This document shows positions 8,658-17,957 of a stretch of 64,000 nt of DNA, in pieces. Under the pieces are notes generated by a model. The model saw only the letters and a program-made list of their open reading frames with translations. It did not search any database and was not told the origin of the DNA. A program made the position numbers and the translations under genes. The DNA is taken from NCBI GenBank assembly GCA_002070415.1, contig MWDF01000005.1, forward strand, positions 34,577-98,576. Direction: 5' to 3'. The stretch's first letter is position 1. Each line of letters opens with the position of its first letter. The DNA comes from Firmicutes bacterium ADurb.Bin153. Lineage in GTDB: Bacteria; Bacillota; DTU025; MWDF01.

Positions 8658-11600
8658 TCAGAACAGCTCCTGGTGCTCGCTCTCCTTCAACCCGGACAGG
8701 GCCCCCGCCTCCCTGAGCGCGGTTATGTGCGTCTTGGTGAGCCCGACCCTCCTCTTCATGTCGTCCACCGAGCTGAACGGCGATTTCGACCTTGCGTCGC
8801 CTATCTTCGCGGCCGCCTTCTCGCCGAGCCTCGGCACCGAGGACAAAGGCGCCCTTATGCCGTCGTCTTCGGAAGTGAACCTCGTCGGATGGGAGACTGC
8901 GATGTCCACCTGCTTTATCCTGATGCCCCTTAGCAGGGCCTCCCTCACCGCCTCCAGCACGGGCACTATGTCCTTCTCCTTCTGGGTGGCTGACTTGTTC
9001 GAGTCGGTGGAGCGTATCGCCCTGTCTATCTCCCTTACGGACATGGACGCGAACGACGGGTCGAAGTCCAGCGCCCTTATGGTCAGGTACGCGCTGTAGA
9101 ATGCGACCGGCATGTGCACCTTCGCATAGGCTATCCTGAAGGCCATCATTACGTACGCGCACGCATGCGCCTTCGGGAACATGTACTTTATCTTGTTGCA
9201 GGAATCGGCGTACCAGTCGGGCAGGTCCAGCTCCGACATCATGGCCTCGTCCGACTGCGACAGGCCCTTGCCCTTCCTCACCTTCTCCATTATCTGGAAG
9301 GCGCTCTTTGGGGGCATGCCCCTGGAGATGAGGAAGTTCATGATGTCGTCCCTGACGGATATAACGTCCTTGAGGCCGCCGTCCCCGTTCTTGATCACGT
9401 CGCGCGCGTTGTCAAGCCATACGTTCGTGCCGTGCGACAGGCCCGATATCCTGACAAGCTCGTCGAACGTCGATGGCCTGGTCTCGACCAGCATGCCGCG
9501 CACGAACCTGGTGCCGAACTCGGGTATGCCTATCGTGCCGACCTCCTGCCCGTATCTCTTGGCATCCACGCCGAGAGCTCCTATGCCGGAGAATATCGAC
9601 ATCGTCGCCGCGTCGTCGAACGGCACCTGCCTGAAGGATTCCCCGGTTATCTCCTCCAGCATCCTGATCATGGTCGGGTCGTCGTGGCCCAGCAGGTCGA
9701 GCTTCAGCAGGTTGTCATGCAGCGCGGTGTACTCGAAGTGGGTAGTCACTATCCCCTTCTCCTTCGAGTTCGCCGGATGCTGGACCGGCGTGAACTCATG
9801 GATGTCGCGCCCTTTTGGAAGAACTATTATGCCGCCGGGATGCTGGCCCGTGGTCCTCCTGACGCCGGTCGTGCCTATGGCGAGGCGAGCCGACTGGGCC
9901 CTTCCTAGCCTTGCGACGGATTTCTCCTCGAAGGCCTTCACGAAGCCGTAGGCGGTCTTCTCTGCTATGGTGCCTATCGTCCCGGCCCTGAAGACATTGT
10001 CGGCGCCGAACATCTCCTCGGTGTACTTATGTATCCTGGGTTGGTACTCGCCCGAGAAGTTCAGGTCGATATCGGGCACCTTGTCGCCCTCGAAGCCGAG
10101 GAACACCTCGAACGGTATGTCATGGCCCTCTTTGACCATCTTCATCCCGCAGGAAGGGCACACCTTGTCCGGTAGGTCGAAGCCGTGCTTCTGCCCGAAC
10201 GGGCCGAAGTCAGACCCCTTGCAGCCTTCGCACCTGTAATGCGGCGGAAGGGGGTTCACCTCGGTTATCCCGAGCAGAGTCGCCACCAATGACGAGCCGA
10301 CCGAACCTCTTGAGCCAACCAGATAGCCGTCTGACAGTGATTTCCTGACCAGTTTCATCGCGACGAGGTAGATGCTCGCGAAGCCGTTCCCTATGATGGA
10401 CTTCAGCTCCTTGTCCAGCCGCCGCTCTACGACATCCGGCAGGGGCTGCCCGTACAGGCGCTCCGCCTCCGACCTCGAAATGTCCCTGACGTCGTCCTCG
10501 GCGCCTTCCATGATCGGGGTGCTCAGCCCGTCCGGGACGGGCTTGAGGCATTCGACCCCGGCCGCTATCCTGTTCGGCTCGATAACCACGGCCCTCAGCG
10601 CGTCTTCACGACCGAGGTACGAGAACTCCTCCAGCATCTCCTCGGTGGATCTTAGATGCAAGGGCGGCTGCTCGTCGAAGTCCCTGTAGTCCTGACCAGC
10701 CAGCAGTACTTTCCTCAGGTCGGAGTCCTCTTTCCTTATGTAATGGACGTCCCCGGTGGCTACGAACGGCTTTTCCGACTTCTTGGCCGCATCGACCAGC
10801 CTCCTGTTCAGGGACCTTATCGCGTCCAAGTCGGCAAGAGTGCCCTCCCTTACGAGATACGAGCTGTTCTCGGCCGGCATGATCTCCACGTAGTCGTAGA
10901 ATTCCATGGCCTTCGACAGCTCCTCGTCCGACGCTTCCCTAAGCGCCAGCCTGAAGAGCTCACCGCCCGCACAGGCCGAGCCGTATAGGAGCCCCTGCCT
11001 CAGCTCCAGGGCCAGCCGCCTGGGCACGAGAGGGTGCCTCTTGAAATGCTCAAGGTGCGATTTCGTGACCATCCTGTAGAGGTTCGCAAGCCCGGCCCTG
11101 TCCTGTACGAGTACGGTGAAATGGTTCGTCTCATCCGACCCGTCATCCTTCAGGTACCCTTCCATGCCGAAGACGGGCTTTATGCCCATCTTGGACGCCG
11201 TCTGGTAGAAGCGCGGGAAGGAGTAGATGACGCCGTGGTCCGTAATCGCAACGGCCGTGTGGCCCATCCCTTTCACGGCCCTTATGACGTCTTCTGGGTC
11301 GCTCACGGAATCAAGCGCGCTCATCTTGGTGTGGCAGTGCAGCTCCACCCTCTGGCAGGGCCTGAGGACCTCCGGGGCGCTCTCTTCGCATGATTCTATG
11401 TCCTCCGCCATCATAAGCGGCTCCGCTTCCTGTGTGCCCTTCCTGTCGTCCATAACGACGCTGCCGGCGACTCTGACAATCCCGCCCACCTGGGGCAGAT
11501 CCTCTTCCGAATCGGCGCTTATGCTGCACGAGATCGCACCGGTCCTGTCCGCGACTATGAACGAGAGCACGGCCTTGTCCCACCTTGACGGGAAGACCGC

Positions 11601-12299
11601 CTGGTTCATGGCCTCGCCCTCGACCGCCACGTAATCTGTCGCGTCCTGGATGCTTGCTATATCCACCGTCCCGACCTTTATCGGGTCCCCGTATACGTGG
11701 GCATTTGATCCGCCATCGCGGACGTCTGGCTCGTTTTCCTCTACCGGCGCTTCCGGCAGTGAATCGGAATAGTCGGTGTTCCTCGCAAGGCCGCAGGCGA
11801 GCTTCACGTCGACGCTGGCTCCCGTCTTCGCCCCCACGAGGTCCGATATGGCCTCGGGGACGTCGCGCCTTTCGAACGATATGAGCTGGGCCTCGCTAGG
11901 TACGGTCAATCCGACGAAACCGTCCCATGACGGTTCGCACGAAAGCAGCGCGCCGAGGTTTACGCCGCTTGTCTCGGAGACACTGGCGGCCAGTGAAGAC
12001 CAGGCCTTCTTTATCCATAGATCCTTCTCGAACGGAAGGTATCTGACTTCGGCTTCCACATCCGCCGCATGCTCCGCAAGCGCCCTGCTCAAGCTGGATA
12101 CGGCCTCTTCCATGTGCTCGGCGGGACCTTCCATGCGTACGCTCCAGCCGCCGTCTTCCGTGCGCACCAAAATCTCCCGCACGCGACAAAAAGCCAGCTC
12201 TTTCGAGGCTGGCGTGTCTGTTATCGATTCTAGTAAACCTCTAAGGTCCTTATGCCCGTCCGAGGGCATCAAGCGATAATGCAACGATGACCACCCCAT
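8658..12299 (-). CDS. polC: DNA polymerase III alpha subunit, PolC type, without the exonuclease insert
   Basis: The protein is 1213 residues against roughly 1430 for ordinary PolC. It has an N-terminal region, an OB domain (about 205-305), a PHP domain starting RVELHCHTKMSALD (317-330) with AITDHG (351-356), a Cys4 zinc site (C690, C693, C714, C717), the catalytic PDIDLNFSGE (Asp743, Asp745), and helix-hairpin-helix segments near the C-terminus. In typical PolC a DnaQ-like 3'-5' exonuclease interrupts the PHP domain after GMEGYLKDDG. Here this runs straight on into HFTVLVQDRAGLANLY, so the proofreading domain is absent. PolC is the main replicase of Bacillota. The gene ends the pyrH-polC run. 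Confidence 0.95.
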   Translation of the reverse strand: MGWSSLHYRLMPSDGHKDLRGLLESITDTPASKELAFCRVREILVRTEDGGWSVRMEGPAEHMEEAVSSLSRALAEHAADVEAEVRYLPFEKDLWIKKAWSSLAASVSETSGVNLGALLSCEPSWDGFVGLTVPSEAQLISFERRDVPEAISDLVGAKTGASVDVKLACGLARNTDYSDSLPEAPVEENEPDVRDGGSNAHVYGDPIKVGTVDIASIQDATDYVAVEGEAMNQAVFPSRWDKAVLSFIVADRTGAISCSISADSEEDLPQVGGIVRVAGSVVMDDRKGTQEAEPLMMAEDIESCEESAPEVLRPCQRVELHCHTKMSALDSVSDPEDVIRAVKGMGHTAVAITDHGVIYSFPRFYQTASKMGIKPVFGMEGYLKDDGSDETNHFTVLVQDRAGLANLYRMVTKSHLEHFKRHPLVPRRLALELRQGLLYGSACAGGELFRLALREASDEELSKAMEFYDYVEIMPAENSSYLVREGTLADLDAIRSLNRRLVDAAKKSEKPFVATGDVHYIRKEDSDLRKVLLAGQDYRDFDEQPPLHLRSTEEMLEEFSYLGREDALRAVVIEPNRIAAGVECLKPVPDGLSTPIMEGAEDDVRDISRSEAERLYGQPLPDVVERRLDKELKSIIGNGFASIYLVAMKLVRKSLSDGYLVGSRGSVGSSLVATLLGITEVNPLPPHYRCEGCKGSDFGPFGQKHGFDLPDKVCPSCGMKMVKEGHDIPFEVFLGFEGDKVPDIDLNFSGEYQPRIHKYTEEMFGADNVFRAGTIGTIAEKTAYGFVKAFEEKSVARLGRAQSARLAIGTTGVRRTTGQHPGGIIVLPKGRDIHEFTPVQHPANSKEKGIVTTHFEYTALHDNLLKLDLLGHDDPTMIRMLEEITGESFRQVPFDDAATMSIFSGIGALGVDAKRYGQEVGTIGIPEFGTRFVRGMLVETRPSTFDELVRISGLSHGTNVWLDNARDVIKNGDGGLKDVISVRDDIMNFLISRGMPPKSAFQIMEKVRKGKGLSQSDEAMMSELDLPDWYADSCNKIKYMFPKAHACAYVMMAFRIAYAKVHMPVAFYSAYLTIRALDFDPSFASMSVREIDRAIRSTDSNKSATQKEKDIVPVLEAVREALLRGIRIKQVDIAVSHPTRFTSEDDGIRAPLSSVPRLGEKAAAKIGDARSKSPFSSVDDMKRRVGLTKTHITALREAGALSGLKESEHQELF

Positions 12300-12303
12300 G
12301 ATG

Positions 12304-12945
12304 CTATTTGAGCCTGAACAGCCTCTTGAATACCTGCTTGATCACATGCCAGTACATCTTTGCGCGTAGTTTGCTGCCTTCGGCGAGCCCGAGCTTCTCC
12401 TCCTTGACCACCTGCGTAAGGTCGTCCAGGTACACCTTCTTGACCTTCAGGGATTTCTCGTTCGCTATCTGGGTGATGATGGTCTCGAGCCCGTATTCCG
12501 TGCTCTCGAGCTCGGAAGGTTCTATCAGCGACCTCTTTATCGCCCTCTGGCCGGAAAGGAATGTAGTCATCATCTGCGCCAAGTCGGTGAAGACCCTTCC
12601 GAACCTGAAAATCCCCACGGTCATGTCGGCGTCACCGTTTATCACGGGGTCCAGCAGGTCGTCGACGTGCTTTTCGGTAAGCCCCACCAGGTCGGCGTCC
12701 ATGAGCAGGATCACGTCGCTGTAGGTGGCGGATATGCCCCTGGCCACGGCGGCGCCCTTCCCCATGTTGTGCGGAAGCGAGAGCACCTCCACCCCCGTGG
12801 CCCCTGCGGCCTCGGCGGTGTTGTCCGTCGATCCGTCGTTTATGACGAGGATCTGGTCTATCTTGCTGCACTTCTTGAGCACGGAGGTGACGGCCGCGAC
12901 CCTGGGGCCCTCGTTATAGGCGGGAACGATGGCGCAAACCTTCAT
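12304..12945 (-). CDS. Family 2 glycosyltransferase
   Basis: This 213-residue GT-A protein resembles dolichyl-phosphate-mannose-synthase-like enzymes. It starts MKVCAIVPAYNEGPRVA, then has ILVINDGSTDNTAE, GKGAAVARG, and the metal/nucleotide-binding DADLVG (DxD-like) near residue 82. No transmembrane segment is obvious. It is separated by only 4 nt from both proS and polC, so it is part of the same transcript. The donor and acceptor cannot be read from the sequence; glucosyl-3-phosphoglycerate-synthase-like or polyprenyl-phosphate transferases are possibilities. The location between proS and polC is unusual. Confidence 0.8.
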   Translation of the reverse strand: MKVCAIVPAYNEGPRVAAVTSVLKKCSKIDQILVINDGSTDNTAEAAGATGVEVLSLPHNMGKGAAVARGISATYSDVILLMDADLVGLTEKHVDDLLDPVINGDADMTVGIFRFGRVFTDLAQMMTTFLSGQRAIKRSLIEPSELESTEYGLETIITQIANEKSLKVKKVYLDDLTQVVKEEKLGLAEGSKLRAKMYWHVIKQVFKRLFRLK

Positions 12946-12949
12946 CGGC

Positions 12950-14683
12950 TCACCTCTTGCAGGGCTCTAGCCGATCCATCTCGGCATCGACTATCGCCTT
13001 TATCTCCTCGGCCGCATCTTCAACCGGCACGAGCCTTGCCTGGGCATCGCGTCTCATCTTGAGCTCCACGCACCCCTTGTCCAGTCCCTTCGGCCCGACC
13101 GTCACCCTTATCGGTATCCCGATGAGGTCGGCGTCGTTGAACTTGACCCCAGGCCTTTCGTCCCGGTCGTCAATGAGGGCTTCCACACCGGCCGCCATAA
13201 GTTCGGCATACAATGCCTCGCCCGCTTCAAGCTGCCTTTCGTCTGTCGTGTTGACGACCACCACCGTGCATTGGTACGGCGCCACCGACATAGGCCAGAT
13301 GATGCCCTTCTCGTCGCTGTGCTGCTCGATGACCGCGGCGACGCAGCGTGTGATCCCTATGCCGTAGCAGCCCATCACCATCGGGTGGGATTCGCCCTTG
13401 TCGTCAAGGTACGTGCAGCCGAGGGGCACGCTGTACTTCGCTCCGAGCTTGAACAGGTGTCCTACTTCGATCCCCTTCTTCGCGACGAGGGGGTTCGAGC
13501 AGTCGGGGCACAAGTCGCCCTCGACGGCGTTCCTCAGGTCTGCGAGCTCGAACGGGCCGAAGTCCCTTCCGTAGCAGAGGTCCTTGTAGTGTACGTCCTT
13601 CTCGTTCGCGCCCGAAACGCCGCACATTATGGCCGGGATCTCGAAGTCGGCTATTACCTTGGGGCACTTTATGCCGACCGGTCCTGCGAAACCGACCGGG
13701 GCCCCCGTCACTCTCAATATGGTCTCCTCGTCGGCAAGAGACACTTCCCTTGCTGCTACGGCATTCCTGAGCTTCAACTCGTTGAGCTCCCTGTCGCCCC
13801 TTAAGAGGGCTACGACCGGCTCGCCGTCGGCCAGGTACACGAGCGTCTTTATCATCCTGCCGGCCGGAACAGAAAGGAATCTCTCGAGCTGCTCGATCGT
13901 CCTCACGTCCGGCGTTTCGACCTTGCTCATGGGAGGGCATTCGCACGCGCTCGCTTCGGGCCTTGCCGTTATCTCGGCCCTTTCGACGTTCGCGCCGTAG
14001 CCGCACTTCTCACAGACTACGATATCCGCCTCCCCTATTCCGGCTATGGCCATGTATTCCTTGGAGACCTTGCCGCCGATCGCACCGGAATCTGCCTCGA
14101 CCACGAGGAAATCCAGGCCCATGCGGGTGAAGGCCCTGCAATATGCCTCGTACATCCTCTCGAAGGATACGTCGAGCCCCTGCTGGTCCGCATCGAAGCT
14201 GTACAGGTCCTTCATTATGAACTCCCTGCCGCGCATGACACCGTAGCGGGGCCTTATCTCGTCCCTGAACTTCGTCTGTATCTGGTAAAGGAGCTTCGGC
14301 AGCTGCCTGTATGAGCGCACCTCGTCCGCCACGTGGGTCGTTATGTTCTCCTCGTGCGTAGGCCCGAGGCAGACTTCCCTTCCTCCGCGGTCCTTGAACT
14401 TGAACATCTCGCTGCCGTAATCGTCGTACCTTCCCGTCCTCTGCCAGGGTTCGGGATTCTGCAACGCGGGCATGAACAGCTCCTGTCCGCCCTGCCTGTC
14501 CATCTCCTCGCGGACTATCTGCTCAACCTTGCGTATGGACCTCCATCCCAGCGGAAGGTATGTGTATACGCCCGCCATGGTCTTGCGCATAAGCGCGGCC
14601 CTCAACATGAGCTTGTGGCTCGCTATCTCGGCCTCTGCTGGCACTTCGCGCAACGTGGGCGCGAAAATCTCGCTCATCCTCAT
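12950..14683 (-). CDS. proS: Proline--tRNA ligase, bacterial type with editing insertion
   Basis: At 577 residues this is the bacterial ProS type. Class II motifs are visible: PLGWRSIRKVEQIVREEM (motif 1 region), KFRDEIRPRYGVMRGREF (motif 2) and the C-terminal GIGITRCVAAVIEQ (motif 3). Between motifs 2 and 3, about residues 230-385, lies the INS domain that hydrolyses Ala-tRNA(Pro). The anticodon-binding domain closes the protein. It overlaps ispG by 4 nt. Confidence 0.96.
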   Translation of the reverse strand: MRMSEIFAPTLREVPAEAEIASHKLMLRAALMRKTMAGVYTYLPLGWRSIRKVEQIVREEMDRQGGQELFMPALQNPEPWQRTGRYDDYGSEMFKFKDRGGREVCLGPTHEENITTHVADEVRSYRQLPKLLYQIQTKFRDEIRPRYGVMRGREFIMKDLYSFDADQQGLDVSFERMYEAYCRAFTRMGLDFLVVEADSGAIGGKVSKEYMAIAGIGEADIVVCEKCGYGANVERAEITARPEASACECPPMSKVETPDVRTIEQLERFLSVPAGRMIKTLVYLADGEPVVALLRGDRELNELKLRNAVAAREVSLADEETILRVTGAPVGFAGPVGIKCPKVIADFEIPAIMCGVSGANEKDVHYKDLCYGRDFGPFELADLRNAVEGDLCPDCSNPLVAKKGIEVGHLFKLGAKYSVPLGCTYLDDKGESHPMVMGCYGIGITRCVAAVIEQHSDEKGIIWPMSVAPYQCTVVVVNTTDERQLEAGEALYAELMAAGVEALIDDRDERPGVKFNDADLIGIPIRVTVGPKGLDKGCVELKMRRDAQARLVPVEDAAEEIKAIVDAEMDRLEPCKR

Positions 14684-15762
14684 CTGTCATCAGCTCCCGG
14701 TGCAACTAGTAGGATCATTTCCAAGAGCGCCTTCGCGGCCTCCTCGTAAGGTACCCTGCCGACCACCGCGCCCTTCCTGAATATTATTGCCGCTCCCTGT
14801 CCGCAGGCAAGCCCGAAATCAGCATCCGCCGCTTCCCCGGGGCCGTTCACCTCGCATCCCATGATAGCGACGGTGACGTTGGGGTCCGCATTACGGAGCC
14901 CTTCCCTTACCTTCTCCACGAGGCCGGTAACGTCGCCCCTAGTCCTTCCGCAGGTCGGGCATGAGACGATCTTCAGGCCCTTCATAAGGCCAAGGCCCTT
15001 CAGCAGCTCCCTGCCGGCCTTCACCTCGAGGACCGGATCGGCCGTAAGGCTTATCCTTATCGTGTCCCCTATGCCTTCAAGCAGAAGCGCGCCTATCGCG
15101 GCCGACGAACGGATCACCCCCGTATCGGGAGGTCCCGCCTCGGTAAGCCCGAGATGGATCGGATATCCGACTTTGCCAGAGATTATCCTGTTCGCCTCCA
15201 CGGTCTCCGACACATCCGTGGATTTAACAGACAATACAGTATCATAAAACCCGAGCCTTTCAAATACCAGAAGCTCGGCCAGGGCGCTTTCGGCCAGCGC
15301 ACGGGCCGTCCTGCCGTATTTTGCGACAAGCGCCGGCTGAAGCGATCCCGAGTTCACGCCTATCCTGATAGGTATGCCCTTCAAGGCCGCCGCCTTCACC
15401 ACTTCGTTGACCTTCGCGTCGGACCCGATGTTGCCGGGGTTTATCCTTACTTTCGAGACGCCGGCTTCCATGGCCGTAAGGGCCAGCCTGTGGTCGAAGT
15501 GTATGTCGGCGCACAGCGGCACATGAGAGCTCTTGACGATCCTCTCCAGCGACAAGGCGGCCTCCATGTCCGGGACGGCGAGCCTGACCAGCTGGCATCC
15601 GGAATCCTCAAGGGCAGCTATCTGGCGGATCGTAGCCGAGGCGTCCCTCGTGTCGGTATTGCACATGGACTGCACGGACACAGGAGCAGCTCCCCCGATC
15701 GACAGAGAACCTGCCTTCACCTGCCTCGTCAATTTACGCCCGTCTGCCATCCTCGTCCTCAC
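14680..15762 (-). CDS. ispG: 4-hydroxy-3-methylbut-2-enyl diphosphate synthase IspG
   Basis: This 360-residue enzyme acts in the MEP isoprenoid pathway on the ME-cPP product of IspF. It has the TIM-barrel start with VQSMCNTDTRDASATI and the C-terminal iron-sulfur part with CPTCGRTRGD and GCEVNGPGEA, giving the three cysteines expected for the 4Fe-4S cluster. It overlaps rseP upstream and proS downstream by 4 nt each. dxr two genes upstream supplies an earlier step of the same pathway. Confidence 0.95.
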   Translation of the reverse strand: MRTRMADGRKLTRQVKAGSLSIGGAAPVSVQSMCNTDTRDASATIRQIAALEDSGCQLVRLAVPDMEAALSLERIVKSSHVPLCADIHFDHRLALTAMEAGVSKVRINPGNIGSDAKVNEVVKAAALKGIPIRIGVNSGSLQPALVAKYGRTARALAESALAELLVFERLGFYDTVLSVKSTDVSETVEANRIISGKVGYPIHLGLTEAGPPDTGVIRSSAAIGALLLEGIGDTIRISLTADPVLEVKAGRELLKGLGLMKGLKIVSCPTCGRTRGDVTGLVEKVREGLRNADPNVTVAIMGCEVNGPGEAADADFGLACGQGAAIIFRKGAVVGRVPYEEAAKALLEMILLVAPGADDR

Positions 15763-16784
15763 CTTCCGACGATGAGCCTGGTTATGTCGCTGTACGTGGC
15801 GTAGATGGCGAGCACTATGAAGAAGGCGATCCCCGCAAGCCTGAGGGCGTTCATTACGCCGTCGGGTATCTTCTTGCCGGTGATCCTTTCGATGCTCATG
15901 AACAGGAGCCAGCCCCCGTCCAAGATAGGAAGGGGTATCATGTTGAACACTCCAAGGCTTATGGATACGAGCGCGATCAGCAACAGGAAGGACGGCATCC
16001 CGCTTTTGGCGGCCTCGGCCGAAGCGACTGCTATGCCCACCGGGCCGGATACCTGGCTCAGGTCGCTTCCCAAGAACAGCCTGCCTATCGCTGCCACGGT
16101 CAGCCTGACTATCTCTGAAAGGAAACGCACCCCGTTTGCGAAAGCCTCCGCGGGGCCCGTCTTCTTCAGAGTGCCTATCATGTAGATTCCTATCTTGCCC
16201 CGTCCGTCCGACGGGTCCTTGGCAGGGACGGCCGTCACCTCCACGGCTTCGCCGCCTCTTTCGACTATTATGTCAACCGGTATGTCGGATGACCCCGACA
16301 ATACAGATACGATCGACTCGGATGTGAGCATGGGCTGCCCGTTGATCCTGAGGATTATGTCACCTTCTAGAAGACCGGCGGCTTCTGCCGGAGATCCGGG
16401 TATCGTCTGGTCGATCATCGTGACCGGGGTGCCGGCGACCGCGAACAACGACGCGACAAGCACGATGGCCAGTATCACGTTCATGACGGGACCCGACAGG
16501 ATCACGAGGAACCTCTGGTAGAACGGCCTCATGCCGAAGCTCCTGCCGTCGCGCACCCTTCCGTCCTCCCCGTCGTCGAACCTGTTCAAGCCTCCGAAGG
16601 GCAGTGCCCTCAGGCAGTATTCCGTGTCCCCTCTCCTCTTCTTCCAGAGCGTAGGCCCGAAGCCTATCGCGAACTCCAGTATCCTGAACCCGAACGCCTT
16701 GGCGGTCAGGAAGTGGCCCAGCTCGTGTACTATGCTTACGATGCCGAAGACTATTATGAATGACAGGAACGCCAAGATCTGCAC
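15759..16784 (-). CDS. rseP: Site-2 intramembrane metalloprotease RseP/RasP
   Basis: A 341-residue membrane protein with the zinc site HELGH at residues 20-24 in the first transmembrane segment, a single PDZ domain in the middle (GSPAEAAGLLEGDIILRING), and a second active-site segment NMIPLPILDGG near the third membrane helix. Such proteases cut anti-sigma factors and remnant signal peptides. The start is a GTG at 16784, which places the gene 31 nt inside dxr. An arrangement dxr-rseP-ispG is common in Clostridia. Confidence 0.93.
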   Translation of the reverse strand: MQILAFLSFIIVFGIVSIVHELGHFLTAKAFGFRILEFAIGFGPTLWKKRRGDTEYCLRALPFGGLNRFDDGEDGRVRDGRSFGMRPFYQRFLVILSGPVMNVILAIVLVASLFAVAGTPVTMIDQTIPGSPAEAAGLLEGDIILRINGQPMLTSESIVSVLSGSSDIPVDIIVERGGEAVEVTAVPAKDPSDGRGKIGIYMIGTLKKTGPAEAFANGVRFLSEIVRLTVAAIGRLFLGSDLSQVSGPVGIAVASAEAAKSGMPSFLLLIALVSISLGVFNMIPLPILDGGWLLFMSIERITGKKIPDGVMNALRLAGIAFFIVLAIYATYSDITRLIVGR

Positions 16785-17923
16785 CTGCTTTCGACATAGG
16801 ATCTCGCCTTGAGGTCGGCCTCCAGCACTTCCTCAAGGCTGGACGGTTCCGATTCCGAAGAGGCCTCCATTGCCTCCTCGCAAAGGCCGGCTATCATCGT
16901 GAACGGTATGTTGCCCGACAGGAACTGCGCCACCGCCTCCTCATTAGCGGCGGACATCGCCGCGGGGGCCAGCCCTTTGCGCCTCAATGCCCTGTGGCCG
17001 AGAGTAACGCCGGGGAAAGTGTCTGTGTCGGGCCTTTCGAAGCTGAGGGACCCGACCTGTGCAAGGTCGAGCTTCCCGGAGCCCGGCGCGTGCACGCTGG
17101 ACCTTCCAGGATAGCAGAGGGCCGCCATTATCGGAAGCCTCATATCCGGCGCTCCCATCTGGGCTATCACCGAACCGTCGGTGAACATCACCGCCGAATG
17201 GACGATGCTCTGGGGATGCACCACGACCTTGATCCTGTCCGCGTCCACGTCGAAGAGCCATCTTGCCTCTATGACCTCTAGCGCCTTGTTGATCATGGTG
17301 GCTGAATCTATGGATATCTTCTTCCCCATGTCCCATGTGGGATGCTTCAGCGCATCCTCCGGCCTGATGCCGGAGAGGTCCTTGCGCCCGCGGAAAGGCC
17401 CCCCGGAGGCAGTCAGCATGATCTCCTCAACCCCCGCGCCGGCGGACGACCACATACACTGCCATATCGCGGAATGCTCGCTGTCCACGGGAAGTATCGC
17501 GGCGTTGTGAGCCTTCGAAGCTTCGACCATTAGAGAACCTGCGGCCACGAGGCTTTCCTTGTTGGCCAAAGCGAGCGGCTTGCCCGCGTTCAATGCGGAA
17601 AGCGAGACGGCCAGTCCTGCGGAGCCGACCACCGCGTTCACCACTTTGTCCGAGCCGTCGTATGATGCCAGCTCGGACATGGCGCGCCTGCCGTCGACCA
17701 CCCGCGTAGGCAAGCCCTCCGCCAGTATTATCTCCTTAAGCCTTGAGGACGCTTCCCTGTCGTACATTGCGGCGAACCTGGGCCTTAACGATGCCACCTG
17801 CTCGGCCAGCTTGTCCACGTTGCTTCCGGCCGCAAGGACTGCAACCTCTATGCCGAGGTGCCTGGCGACTTCCAGCGTCTGCGTCCCTATCGAGCCGGTG
17901 CTTCCGAAAACGGAGATCCTCAA
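16754..17923 (-). CDS. dxr: 1-deoxy-D-xylulose 5-phosphate reductoisomerase
   Basis: This 389-residue enzyme makes 2-C-methyl-D-erythritol 4-phosphate in the MEP pathway. It has the NADPH-binding GSTGSIGTQTLEV at residues 8-20, LANKESLVAAG, and the metal/substrate block PVDSEHSAIWQC. The final approximately 10 residues are Ser/Arg-rich and lie over the start of rseP. The gap to cdsA is 34 nt. Confidence 0.96.
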   Translation of the reverse strand: MRISVFGSTGSIGTQTLEVARHLGIEVAVLAAGSNVDKLAEQVASLRPRFAAMYDREASSRLKEIILAEGLPTRVVDGRRAMSELASYDGSDKVVNAVVGSAGLAVSLSALNAGKPLALANKESLVAAGSLMVEASKAHNAAILPVDSEHSAIWQCMWSSAGAGVEEIMLTASGGPFRGRKDLSGIRPEDALKHPTWDMGKKISIDSATMINKALEVIEARWLFDVDADRIKVVVHPQSIVHSAVMFTDGSVIAQMGAPDMRLPIMAALCYPGRSSVHAPGSGKLDLAQVGSLSFERPDTDTFPGVTLGHRALRRKGLAPAAMSAANEEAVAQFLSGNIPFTMIAGLCEEAMEASSESEPSSLEEVLEADLKARSYVESRCRSWRSCHS

Positions 17924-17957
17924 TTCCCTACCTCACGTCCAATCCCAAGCAATTTCC

